This document shows positions 43,500-55,799 of a DNA stretch of 64,000 nucleotides, piece by piece. The notes beneath the pieces are model-generated. The model was not told the origin of the DNA. It searched no databases and saw only the letters and a list, made by a program, of their open reading frames with translations. Position 1 is the first letter of the stretch. Each line of letters begins with the position of its first letter. The DNA is taken from NCBI GenBank assembly GCA_037975125.1, contig CM075851.1, forward strand, positions 122,453,464-122,517,463, given 5' to 3'. A program made the translations under genes and the position numbers. The DNA comes from Latrodectus hesperus (taxonomy: Eukaryota > Arthropoda > Arachnida > Araneae > Theridiidae).

Positions 43500-46400
43500 C
43501 AAATTTAATTTATTTTTAAAAAAAGCTTGCTTATGGCATCTTTAACAGCAAAATTAATGCAAAATATTTCCACTTGGAAAATAGAACAATAATCATTAAT
43601 GCGATAAACCTCATGGCTCATTTCAAAACCAATAGTTATCAAAAATATTCTCCCTTATTGAACATGTGGAAAGTGCTTAAGCATTACTTCGAATTTAATT
43701 CACTTAGAAATATATATTTCTGAAGAAGGAATATTAATAAAATGTATTAGTTTGATAAAGGATCTCATATTATTGAATTTTCAATAATACATAAAATCAA
43801 AATATATATGTTTACAATTTCACAATTATTAAATTAATATCTTCAGTTTTCCAATATCAGCGTTTTCGTTCTTACTACAGTAGAGAGCAAACAAATAAAT
43901 ATTATTTTATAGATTTTAAACCTATTGAAGTATATTTTTGAGGAAAAAGTAAATTCGTTGCTAAGTCTCTTTTATTTTATTTTCTTGATACGAGAAAATC
44001 GTATTTATTCTTTTTTTATTTTACTTAAGAAGATAGCACCAAAAGCATGTCATAGGCAATGCTGGAAAACCAATTTAAAATATATTAAGGGCTATTTCTT
44101 TCTTTTTAGGTTCATGTGCTTTAATTTAAATATACACATTAAAATATGAAAATATAGCATAAATGTTGCTGTTGATTCAATTTATGTAATTTGCTGTTGC
44201 TTGGAAATCCTCATGTTGCAGTCATCATGAAAGCTAATCAAAATACCTCATAGTCAACGTTATTCCAAGAGTTTAAAACAAAACATAAAATATAATTTTT
44301 TAAAAATTAGTGATTATGTATCCATAAATAAGAAAATATTTTATTAAAAATAAATTAATGAATTCTATCGATATGAATTACTTTAAATTTTTTCCAAACC
44401 TAATCTATTAAAACAGACTATACAAAAAATATTTGAGGCTTTCAATATGTTTCTTAAACGCATTTATGGAAAAAATAGCTTAGTTTAATTTATTATCATT
44501 CATATGCCGTGTTATCAAAGAATGTAGAAAATCATTTAAAACTTATATTTAAATGCTTTTTATACAAAATGGCTTTTAAAGCTCTGCTTTTCCTGTCACA
44601 AAAAATAAAAGCTTATTACCCAACATTTTTAATATTTTGGAACATGCATTTTTTTTGCTAAATGTGTAATATAAAATGATTATTTAAAAAAACCTAAGTT
44701 GAATCGCTTAATATTATACACCTTTATAACAGTATTTACATGTACATATTTGAAAAAAAGTATTTATCATTGGCATACAAAATTACTCAGATTATAAAAA
44801 AAGTATAAAAGTTAATTGGATACATCCAAAATCTATTTTATCCATACTATATATGTTTAAGCGTAAAGCCACAAACATTTCTAGTAGCTATAATGTTATA
44901 TTTTGTACTGTGCTTACATTGTTTATATAAAACTATTTTTATATTGATTTATCTTTAAGCCATCAGTTGCTTTTTCATAAATTAACGCAAAAAACTTTTA
45001 ATATTAGCAAATTTAATCATAAAAATGATTAAAACGTCACTTTTCTTTATAATAAAAAAATCTTACAAAAAACAACGTTTTGAACAGCGATATGTCGAAA
45101 GTTGTTGCAAAAATTGAAGCTTTCGAAGTTTCTAGTAAGTTTATATTTATTTTTTTATTCTTATCTTTTCCTTAAGGCTTGATTTAATTATTTTTAAACT
45201 CAACTGATTATTTCTTAAACTGATAAATGTTTTATTAATGAAGTAACGATACCCTACAACAATTTCTTTTTTATTTCCAGAGAAACCGTCTAATTAAATC
45301 TTAAATCGAATATCGGCTTTTACTAAAAGCGATAGGATTATCTTTGCACTTAAGGAAAAAAAAACGTATCACTTTTTTTTAATCTTATTTATTAAAACCC
45401 TTTCAAATAGAAAGACTGAGTAGTTTCTTTTTTTAACCTTTATTTATATTCTCTCATATGCTGTTTTATTTTATAAAGAAAATTATATAATATTTATACT
45501 AAGATCAATAAAAATTTATAATAATCATATTTATCAACTAACATTTAATAATAATTTCTTTACATTCTCCTTAAAATAACATATTTGAAAATACTACAAT
45601 TTTTTCTTAATATAGTTTTCATAAAAAAGAATTTAAAACATGGCTATATTATATTAAACATGGCTATATTATATTTAAAACATGGCATAACTATATTTGA
45701 TTTTATATAAACTATATTTTTATAATGTTTATATAATGTAGACTAATATTATATGTATATGTATTATTGCAATTATAGGTATTTAATATATTTGCTGAAA
45801 ATCATAGCACTTAAATACAATTTGCAATATTTTTTCTTCAAAATTTATTTATTTCTAGAGTATAAAGCTGCTGAATTTCAATAGCAAAATATGCTTTTCT
45901 TAATGTTTGTCCAGATATCTTTGTATATAATTTATACTTGACATGAGATCTATATTTATTGGAATAAGTTAAAGAAAACCTAAAATAGCTCATAGCACAA
46001 GTGAGGAATTATAGTTTTACTATAAATACAACTGCATTTGCTATTGTACATAATGTATTATTAAACGGTTATAGCAATTGAATCTAAAACATAGTTCTGT
46101 AAATAGGGTGCATATATATATTTGAGATCTTATTTTAGATATAGATCTTCTTTTAGTTTCATATACATGCTTTTTAAGCATTCAATAGTTTATAGCATTT
46201 CAGAAATTATTGGAAACAGATCAAAACTTTGTGATTAATGAAGAACGATTTCCAATTGTGCTTCCATTTTACACAAGAAAATACGTAAATTAAATAATAA
46301 ATTTATTAATTCAAAGAATCCCTTACATTCAAAATTTATATAATATAATTCGTTTTTCAAATTTTAAAAAATAAAAATTGTATCAAAAATTTGTAATTAA

Positions 46401-47610
46401 AATAAAATGTATAATGGAATGATTTGAAAAAGTCGAAATACATGTCTCATTACACTTCCAATTATATAATCGAATCTTATTCTAAATTTAAATAGTCTCA
46501 ATAAATATTTCAATTTTGTATTTAAATAAGACATATATTTAGATAAATATAGTTAAATAAATATTAATTACCAAATCTTTCTCTCTATATATTCAAGCAT
46601 ATTTTAAAATTACCTACAGATGTAAGTGAAATCTGTAAAAATCTATTGGAAGTTCTTTCATTATAAAAAAGTTTTTTGTTTAGTGAAGTGAAAAATATAT
46701 TTTATCTCGCAATGACGAGTTCACTAAAAGAAACCTTTTCTACTGTTTACCACAGACAAAGACTTTTCTCTCCATTAATTTTAAAATTTATCTGTTTTCT
46801 GTTTTATTTCATAATCTAAAATCAAATAATTTATGTAAATATTTAAAAAAATGTACGATATTTGGATCGTTTAATTTTCTCATGCCTTACTTTCGACAGT
46901 GATCTAGGTTATCAGAATGAATTGAAAATGTTCGGTGTGACTTAACCAATGAACTTAACAGATTTTAGGAATTCTGATTGATGTTGTCTGCTTTTGGAAG
47001 ATTTTAACTCCGCATATTCCCATAAACTCCATATTTTGCATCAGTAGCAAGCGTGGAGATTGTATAAGTTAAAAAATAACAACATGCATTGAAATGATTT
47101 CTGACTATATTTAAACTCAGTGAAATAAAACATTAATTTTAATTTAGAAAAAAATTGATAGATAAAATAATTTTAAAAGTTTTAACATATAACATGCATT
47201 ATAAAAATTTTAAGTATTTGTCAAATAAATAAATGCAACTGTTATTAATTAAGAATTCGTTCAGATGTGGACTGCTGCGTTTTGTTTTGTTTCTTTGAAA
47301 AATTCACTTTGTAAACTCTAAAAGCATCATGGATTTTTAACTGTAAATTCTCTAAGTAAAATCAAAATGATTTAATGAAAGACATTAAAATGGTACCTTG
47401 ATCTATATTTTAATTCAAAATATATTTTTTCAAATCATTAGTCATTATTTAGTAATTAAAATTAATTATTTATAGCCTAAATTAATATATAGTTGTCAAG
47501 TTTTCCGTTGGTAAATAAACATGTAACTGACATAAAATGAATTTAAACATCAATTTTGATGCATTTCTTATTAGTTGACAAAATGTATTTCCTCATATTA
47601 TTCTTCTAAT
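43500..47610. other. AT-rich non-coding stretch
   Basis: No gene recognised. It contains the 119-bp LINE-derived duplicate at 44717 and a short repeat of ACATGGCTATATTATAT near 45640-45680. Confidence 0.55.
44717..44835 (-). repeat. 119-bp duplicate of the LINE 3' region
   Basis: Matches 42921-43039 with two substitutions and two one-base length changes in A runs. The original belongs to the LINE C-terminal region; here no other LINE sequence flanks it. Confidence 0.9.
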
Positions 47611-47615
47611 GAAAT

Positions 47616-47720
47616 GATCTGAGCTGGCATCAGAATGGTTAGAGCTCTTGCCTACGGCTCAACGGCTCATGAATTCGAATCTCACCTTAGTCACGGAGGT
47701 TATTTATTTCGAAATCTGTT
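47616..47720 (+). mobile_element. tRNA-like SINE head
   Basis: An A-box-like TGGCATCAGAATGGTTAGAGC and a B-box-like GAATTCGAATCTC lie about 36 bp apart, as in a tRNA. The acceptor ends do not pair convincingly, so a tRNA-derived SINE is more likely than a functional tRNA gene. The body after 47700 quickly becomes AT-rich, with imperfect repeats of AATGTAATTAAATCTAATG at 47790-47890. Confidence 0.5.
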
Positions 47721-50426
47721 ATAAACTCTAGTTTAAGGTTTAATTAGTCCCCCTGTGAAAAAGTTTAAAGTTGAGTGATTTAAAAATCTAATGTAATTAA
47801 AAATGAAATTAATCCCAAGAATGTAATTAAATCTAATGTAATCAAACTGTAATTAAATGTAATGTAATCAAAATGTAATTTATCTATGTAATTAATCCCA
47901 AGAATATTGGTAATGATGTTTTGTATAAATGTGAATTGACTTTGTTTCGATAGCAAACACAGATTATCTCTCAAGTCTCTGGCTATGATCTTAGAAAGAC
48001 ATAATAAATTTATTTTACAAGTTTATGAAAATAAATGCATCGTGATTCATTTGTATGATATTGATAGAGAAAGAAATATTATTTTCTTAATTATTAATTT
48101 AAATATTTGTGTGTAAACATATAAATATTTTAAAATATCAAAAATAACGAATAGAATACCAGCTGTTTATATATTTCTTTTTATAATTATAATCAATATG
48201 GTAAATAGAAAAATGTATTTAGAAAATAAATTGATTTATATGCATGTAATATAGACTAAAATTCAAGTTTCATTTCAACATAAACCTGAAAAATAGCTGT
48301 ACCATTAGTTTTTCAAAAATAAGGCAAAATTAAAATATATCAACTTTTTGAATTCATATTAAAATAAAATAAAGTTAAGCTCTACACGTTTTCACAGAAT
48401 GAATTAACCAGAACATGATATTTGTTTAAGAATAACGTTATTATATAATCTTACTTTAGATGTATGTTTTAGATTAAACTGTACTTTACATACACTTAAA
48501 ACTTAAGATATTAAATTAAAAAATATTTCCACTATTACATATTTTTAATTTTTAAAAACATAAAACTTAAATTTCTCATAAATTACTAAGGAAGTAAATT
48601 GCATCAAACTTTTCAAAATATTGAGAATTTTGTTTATTACTTTTTTCACAGATAAATATGTCCAGTTATCCTAATATTCCTAAATTATTTTACTAATTTA
48701 TCAAACTTTTAAATTTTTATAACGAGAATAACTACATCAATTACAATAATGAGATTAACTAAAACTGCAATTAAATCCACTTATGTAAAATTTTTAAAAA
48801 AAATTTAAAAAAAATTAATTATAATTTTAACTCAGAATTCGTTAGAATCTTTATATAATTATTGAAGATTAAAGTTTATTTTTTATGGAATGCATTTTTA
48901 AAATCGGGTAACTAGAAAAGTCTACATACAGCATTTAATAACATAATTTCCAATGTAATGAAGGTCTTTATTATGCAGAATTTAATAATAAGAATATAAA
49001 TCATACAAGCAATTTATTATGCTTATTGTGACAAATTATGAACAAGTTTTGCTTAATGTGATTGATGAATGAAATTTTCTTTGAAAATGAATGCTTGCAG
49101 AAAATAGAAATTCCTTATATATTTTATGATTATTACACTGTATAAAAGTTTAAGTTTTTGTACACTTAAATGTATAAATATTTAGAGAAAATTACATACT
49201 TTATGTACTATCAACTTAAATCTAAATCCTCGCATTTTACAGGTATGTTTCTAAATATTTGAAGTATAATTCAAATTTAATTAGTATTTCTTCATAACAT
49301 TACTAATTCGTATAAATTATTATAATATTTGATATCTATTAAATCTTCACTTCTCGAGACATTTTTATATCTTTCAATTATCATATTTTTAAGTTTCGAT
49401 ATGCCATATCGAAACTTAAAATGTACTATGTCTTTAAAAAGGTTTCTTTACAAATTAGTATACCAAATTAGTATAATTAGTTTCATTATACTCTACTCTA
49501 AACACTAAAAACATGTGCATATATACATACACAATAATATTATTGATTATTAAAAGATTTATTTTTATTGCTTAAAGTTTTAATAAAAAATGGCTTACAT
49601 AATTTAAACGAAATTTTTTATGTTAAAATATCTTGAAAATAACATATTCTTTGCCCTACTAGGCACATCACAGAATACAAGTATGGAATTCTATTTGAAA
49701 TTTCAACTTTAACACTTCCAAAAGTTATTTTTTGAAAGGTTTTCTCAGAAAGTTGAAGAAAATAATAAAAAACACAGAAAACTTTTTGAATAAATGTGGT
49801 GTTCTAAGATAAATTCTAGATTTGGATTTCTTTCTTTCATACTAAAAAGGAAACGGGTCATGTAAGAAATATTTTGATTCATAATTTAATACAAAACTTT
49901 TATTCTTGATCGGTATACCTTCGCACTTCAGTTTTATATAAAAAAATTATGTATTTTTGATAACTCAGAATAAATTATAATATATGTGACAAAATATAAT
50001 TAAAAAATTACTCGTATATTTAATGTTATTTATATGTACTCATTTAATAAATATTAGTAATTGAATAATAACACTTAATAAATATTAGCAATTAAAAACT
50101 CACTAGTATATTTAACAGTTTAACACTTCGCAAATTTTTCATTTATTTTTCAGAAATAATTATGTTAAAATTCATATTAGTGTCTTATTTTAAACATATA
50201 ATATTTTTAACCAATAAAATTAGATTTAATTGATGTAATGAAATTTCTTTTACATTTTATTGAGTCATGGGAAAATAAAATAAAAATTTTTAACAATAAA
50301 TAAAGGAACGATCAGCAATATTTTCAAATATTTATTTTAAAATTTGAATTAAGCAATTATTTACCGGAAGCTTTTACAGAAAATCATTTTGTTAAAACTA
50401 AAAATTGTATATTTAGATAAATATAT
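47720..50426. other. AT-rich non-coding stretch
   Basis: Contains a hairpin at 49387-49421; otherwise nothing recognised. Confidence 0.55.
49387..49421. repeat. Perfect 17-bp-arm palindrome
   Basis: TTTTAAGTTTCGATATG, one central C, then its exact inverse. There is only a one-base spacer. Confidence 0.95.
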
Positions 50427-50642
50427 CGACTGATGCCTAAGTGTTTAGCATTCCTGACTCTTGAAATGTGGATCCTGGGTTCAAATCCCGGTTTGGGCAT
50501 GGATGTTACTTTTTTTTTCTGATCTCTCTGTGTTTCTCTGTCCTTTTTTTGTGATGATGTTTGCATGTGGCCTACCTCATGAACGGGTTTGTGGTGGTAT
50601 GGCGCGGGCAACGCTACTCGCCTCCATGACTTGGTTCACAGC
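50427..50642 (+). mobile_element. tRNA-derived SINE, same family as 12709
   Basis: The head has an A-box-like GATGCCTAAGTGTTTAGC and a B box GGTTCAAATCC (50478-50488). The body repeats the family blocks CTCTGTGTTTCTCTGTCC, GGGTTTGTGGTGGTATGGCG and GGTTCACAG, then ends earlier than the copy at 12709. The open frames here on both strands are by-products of the SINE. Confidence 0.88.
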
Positions 50643-50821
50643 TCCGTTGGAACAATATTTAAATAAAATTATCTAATTTTTCATTTAGGCATGTCAACAT
50701 CTTATTTTTCATAGGTGGTAAACCATAAAATGTATTAGAATTTAAAATGCAAGGTAAACAAGACAATTATTTTCGTTTACACGTTGCCATTGAATAAAGT
50801 GCGAATAAGTATGTAAATTAG

Positions 50822-51290
50822 TGTATGACAAGGTTAAGACACCAGTTAGTCAAAAGTAGAAATATCAGTTGTTATAAAAGCAGGTCCACATCACTTATCA
50901 GCTGTAACTCGTACAGTAGAGAAGATAAATCAACGAATCGAAGGAGCTTCTTCGGCGTTGTTTGATTTACGACTCAAAGCGGAATCAGCTGCTGAATGAA
51001 TTCACCAAATTTGTCAAGTATTTGGGATAATTCTGAGAAATAACGTATGGCAAGGCATTGATTTAACGAATTCAGTTAGGGAGAGATTCGTCCTTCTCTG
51101 ACGAAGCACACAGTGAATGGTCATTCACTGTGTGCTTTGGATATCGAAGAACTGCAGATAGCAATTGAGAAGGGTGGGTGGTGAAATTGCCTGATAATTT
51201 AACGTTTCCGGTGAAATGGAAGCCTAACAGTAGGCTATATTTTCTGTAGGACAGGCTCTTTTGGGTCATTATAAATGTGATGATTTTCTT
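50822..51290 (+). other. Unclassified GC-richer unit with TATA box
   Basis: A TATAAAAG (50873-50880) precedes a segment with the composition of coding DNA. The plus frame reads LSAVTRTVEKINQRIEGASS and then FDLRLKAESAAE before a TGA, and remains protein-like for another 20 codons. A perfect 16-bp-arm hairpin lies at 51104-51137. I could not find terminal repeats. It may be the 5' end of a retroelement or an old gene fragment. Confidence 0.35.
51104..51137. repeat. Perfect 16-bp-arm palindrome
   Basis: AAGCACACAGTGAATG, two central bases GT, then its exact inverse. It is GC-richer than the other hairpins in the window. Confidence 0.95.
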
Positions 51291-51299
51291 GCTTACATT

Positions 51300-54180
51300 A
51301 TAATATCGAAAAAATGTACATAGAACTAAATAGGAAAGCCTTTATTAGAAAACATCTAGAGTGAATTATTTAATTAAAAAAGTATCTTTTTAATCTTTTC
51401 CACTATCACTGATAAGAAAAGAAACTAAATATGGGCATTATTTATTAAAAAATTTTTATTGTTAAAATGGAATTTTTTTTTTGAAAAAAAATATGACAGA
51501 ATTTGGTGTTTATGGATATCAGCCACACTATTTCATCAAATGGCTGAATAAGCTAATTAAAAAACTGATCAAATTCTACAAAAAATGTAAAAAATTATCT
51601 TGTTAAGAAGATTTTTTTATAAATTAAGTCTTTACTTGAAAATGTATAATAATAAAGTTTTACATTGTAATTGATGAAAGTTTTCAGTTATGACATAAAC
51701 TGTCACATATTTTATTTTACAAAAAAATATTTTACTTATATCAAGTAAAATCTGTGCTAAATTTTGAAATTAAGAAGTCAATCAAATTTAAAATAGTTTC
51801 ATGTGAAGAAGGAATTTTATAACGAATTTTATCACAGGAAAGTTTTGAAGAATATAATGAGAAAAACTCGATAAAAATGTTTGGAAATGTGTGATAGAAA
51901 GCCATAAGAAATTAAGGCATTCAAGATTTGTAAATTGGAATAAGGTAATATGACACACTAGCAATAAAAATTATTTTCAAAAATCACTCTTTGAATGCTC
52001 TACATGCGTTAAAATAGTTAAGCAATTTTTGCTATCCATATAAAAATTTTAATTTCCTTTTTGTTTGAATGTAAGTTTATATTTTTAACAGCTTCGTATG
52101 TATGACATAACTTTTTTTTACCTAGCATGATGATTTAAAGTACAGACCACATGTTATATTGATGAATTCGCAAACTTTATCCAATCATTGAATATTGATA
52201 ATTTTCCACGACTAAATCATTTATAATTTCTAATTTTTTATACAAAACATTAAGATACATATGAAAGAGACAAAATAAATATTCATAGAATTTATTGCGA
52301 CCTTTAAGATAATTCAATCTATAAAATACATTTTCTCCCTTTATCAAAATTAGTTTAGTTTTGCTGATGACAAATGAAATGTGTAGGTTCAGCTTTAATT
52401 TCATTCTTTGCTTTTTTACTAAAGAAAATATTCGGTGTAAAGGAGAAACATGTATCCCTTTTTACCCTCAACGACTTTTTATAAAAACATTTTTCTCTCC
52501 TCATTCAAATTAGGTAAAAAAGTTTTAAAAAAAAAATAGCTGTTATCAGAAAGGCTTATCTTTTCAAAAACATATTTTGAACTTCTTTTAAATCCACCTA
52601 TAATCTCTAAGTATTTCTTCTCTAATTTATAAAATACAAATTTTATTTTAATTCTTCAGTAATATATGTTGTATATTCTATTATTGCTATTAGCTGTATG
52701 ATATTTATTTAAAAAGGAAATAAATATTTCATAATGTGAATAAAAACTCAATAATTTATGAAATATACAATGTTTTGTTGAATTATATTAGATTAATGAA
52801 TTTTAACTGTCAAATTACTTATATGTTCTTAATATGAGCATTAGATATGACAATTTTATATTAATTGTGTTTAGCAAGGTTCAAATTCAATGAAAAGAAA
52901 TTGTATTAAAAATTATATTCTAATGTTTAGGTTTGTAGATTAAATTGTATTAAAACATCCTGATTAATTAATTGTTAAAATTAAAGCAGAAAATCTTTTG
53001 AAACAAAACATTTTTAAAATTTATAATAATGCGTACAAAGAAGCAACTCACAGGAATAATTGTTTCTATCTTAGCTCTTTAAAGTATCTTTAACATTTCT
53101 ATTAATATCATGAATGTTTAAATTAAATCGATGAAATAAGTTACTTAATTTATCTAGAATAAATTACATAATTAAATCATGGGTTATACATATATCACAG
53201 TTTATTTACATAAATGGGAAAGGAAGTGCAATTTCCAAATATACCAAAAATTATAAATTCAAATGAAGCTTCGAAATTAAAATGCATGTTTCTTTAAACA
53301 TCATCATATATTAATATTACATTAATTCAGCGATAATTTACATGTCAACTTAATTTTATTAATCGGAGGAACATAACTAAAAATAAATTATTGAGTTTAT
53401 GTGATTCGAAATGATAAAACCCTAACGACTATATATTCAAAAAATCTTGATAACCGTAAACGCATTTCTGTATTTAATAAACTTAACATAAGGGTTTATT
53501 AGTTAATAAATGTAATGAAAGCAATTTTCATATATTGAATATCATAATAAATATTAAGATAATATTAAGATAACATTGAAAAAGGGCAAAATTTGGTAAT
53601 TTATATTTATTTTGTTTATAATAAAGTTTACCAATGAACTTATGGAATAATTTATTTCTTATAGCAGTATATGCTTTTCTTTTAGCTAAGAAAAAACTAT
53701 TATTTTGGTTAATGGAAAGATACTGATAAATATTATTACTGCTCTTAACATTTTGAATCAAAGAAAGGATCGATAAAATAAGTACTTCTAATGCATTATA
53801 CTAAGACAAATATATTTGACTTTGATTTTTTTTCAGCACAATGTTAAGGAAATGATAGAGAAATACACACACATTTCCATTAGATATAGGTCATTAATTA
53901 CGTTTTCGATTTCTTTGGAAAAAGCTTTAGATATCTTTACTAATGCTATACTTAGATTTTTCTTTTTCCTTTTAGAATATAGTTTCATATTATCAGAGTA
54001 GTTTTGTTAAAGTTCAAAATATTCAATAGGAACATTTTGTCTTTGCTTTTACTTAGCATTTTAAGGTAGAAAAGATTATTTTGATTGAAGTTTAATATCA
54101 ATGATTTAAAAAAATCTCTTACCCTTTTCATTTTTGAAACTAACATAATAATTAAATTTTAAATTCATATTACAATTAGT
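51300..54180. other. AT-rich non-coding stretch
   Basis: No gene or element recognised. Confidence 0.55.
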
Positions 54181-54217
54181 GTATTTATACTCTTTTCAGT
54201 TATTTTAATGTGACTTC

Positions 54218-54552
54218 CATGTACTTTCGAAGTCGACGTTGGATAACAAATCACAGAAGGGAGGTTTTTGCTGTAGCACAAATATGCTTAGCCCTGATTT
54301 GGGCTGTTCCAGAAGATAGAAGCAGTCAGGTGCTGTCTTCGTGATTTTGAAGCAAGGACCAAGCAGAAGACTTTCCAATTCTTGACTTGTCACCCCAAGA
54401 GGTATCATTTCACTTGTAGAACTTTGTGACCATCACCGCGTGCCCCAGCCGCCTTTAGCGAGCACGACAGATCTTCGGTTAAGCCGAGATTCGAACTCAC
54501 TTCCTTTCAATGATGAGAACGATATCCTAACCAGCCAGGCCACCGTGGCCCT
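54218..54552 (-). mobile_element. tRNA-derived SINE inside the Tc1 element
   Basis: On the minus strand the head begins GGGCCACGGTGGCCTGGC, with an A-box region (TGGCCTGGCTGGTTAGGAT) and a B box (GAGTTCGAATCTC) in tRNA order. A body of about 250 bp of GC-richer sequence follows. It is a different family from 12709 and 50427. The lower boundary is set only by the adjoining Tc1 terminal repeat and is approximate. Confidence 0.65.
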
Positions 54553-54649
54553 ACACAAGACATGTGGCAGCATAAAGCGGTGAAAAGTAAATAAAGAATA
54601 TTTGGGGGGGGCTTCGGAAAACAAAGGAATCGTTGACGTAGTGAGGAAA

Positions 54650-55400
54650 CTTAGTGATTTATCCGACGTCCAAAAATGGTGTGATTATTGACTTTCCTAC
54701 CAAGGGTAATAGCATATTGAAACGTCTATGTTTGTGAATTGTGCTCGTGCCACCGTGATAAAATGGGACTGCTCAAAATAGCGAAGTGGTAAATGTGGTT
54801 CATTACGAGACAAAAATGATAGAGGTGAACGATGGCTGTGTAGATGCGCTCTGAAGAATAATGCTACAATTGAGCAACAGATCTTCCACATGAAACAAGG
54901 GACTACCAGCAGTTCCCCCCAAACTACTTTTCAGCGAATGTTGCAGTGTCTGAGCCTCCGAAACAGACACTTGTTGCATGACCTTAAGCTGTTGGAAGTA
55001 TTCTGATCTTTGGAATATTTTTCTGACATACTCTGTGTTGACTCACCATTGTGGAAGGCACTATAGATCAATACGCATCTGTCTTTGAGGACCATGTACT
55101 TCCCTATCTACGCATAGTGGTTCCTCAGTATGACAACATTTGCCAACTGGATAATGCAAGATGTGATACAACTGTCTGTGTTCGTTGTCTCGAAGAGCAC
55201 CAATGCGAGTTGACCGTTCTCTCCTGGGCAGTAAACTCACCTGACTTCAATCCAATCAAGAATCTGTAGAACCGTCTTGATCATGTAGCTCGCGGTATCC
55301 TAGCAATCTAGTACAGATGACCATGGAACTGTGGAGTCTACAGGCCATCCCAGTGAATACCTTTAGAAACCTAATTAGTTCTCTTCCTGTATGACTCGCA
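54650..55400 (+). pseudogene. Tc1 transposase pseudogene (DD34E type)
   Basis: Inactive DNA transposase. Fragments in order: KLSDLSDVQKW (N-terminal helix-turn-helix), DRGERWLCRC, NNATIEQQIFHMKQGTTSS (second DNA-binding helix region), then a deletion that removes the first catalytic Asp. An intact frame from 55051 has HVLPYLRIVVPQYDN, CQLDNARCDTT (second Asp) and LSWAVNSPDFNPIKNL. Where Tc1 has the catalytic Glu (NPIENL) this copy has Lys. A stop follows at once, and the C-terminal region can be traced to about 55400 in broken frames. Confidence 0.88.
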
Positions 55401-55455
55401 ATCTGCTCCGTGAAAAAGGGTCATTCCGACTTTTGACAGGTGGTCACATTGATGT

Positions 55456-55759
55456 TGTTACTAATAACACTTGGACAAGCCAAGCTCACTATGCCTTGGC
55501 TATGTGAATTTAAGTCAATTGGGAGCGTCTTTCGTTTTTACCAGAGCACCATGAAGGTGAAAGTACGACTTTGCTCTAAACACAAGCCATAGTTATCTGT
55601 TTATAGGATAGGTAACCATTCAAACTTCATTCATACAAGAAAGGATAAAGACAGGGTATATATAGAGATAAAGTATATCCATGCCCGAAACGGGATTCAA
55701 ACCCAGGACCTCCTTATCCGCAGTCAGGCACGCTGACCACTAGACAAGTTGGTCGGCAG
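55456..55759 (-). mobile_element. tRNA-derived SINE in the Tc1 right terminal repeat
   Basis: On the minus strand it starts with a tRNA-like head: A-box region GTCTAGTGGTCAGCG, B box GGTTTGAATCC, then TTTCGGGCATGG. The body ends in CTTGGCTTGTCCAAGTG. The flanks TGGTCACATTGATGT (55441-55455) and TGGTCATTTTAATGT (55760-55774) match at 12 of 15 positions, a target-site duplication within the Tc1 repeat. The 3' part recurs at 61856-61973. Confidence 0.85.
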
Positions 55760-55799
55760 TGGTCATTTTAATGTGACTGTATAGTGTAATTAGTTTATA

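Larger units (their letters stand above)
54187..55786 (+). mobile_element. Tc1 element with nested SINE insertions
   Basis: The left end (TACTCTTTTCAGTTATTTTAA, followed by TGTGAC) and the inverse of the right end (CACTATACAGTCACATTAAA) are related Tc1-type terminal repeats; a TA lies outside each. Between them are a broken transposase (54650-55400) and two tRNA-like SINEs in minus orientation. One SINE follows the left terminal repeat; the other splits the right one. Without the SINEs about 1 kb of Tc1 is left, so part of the original element is also deleted. Confidence 0.75.
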
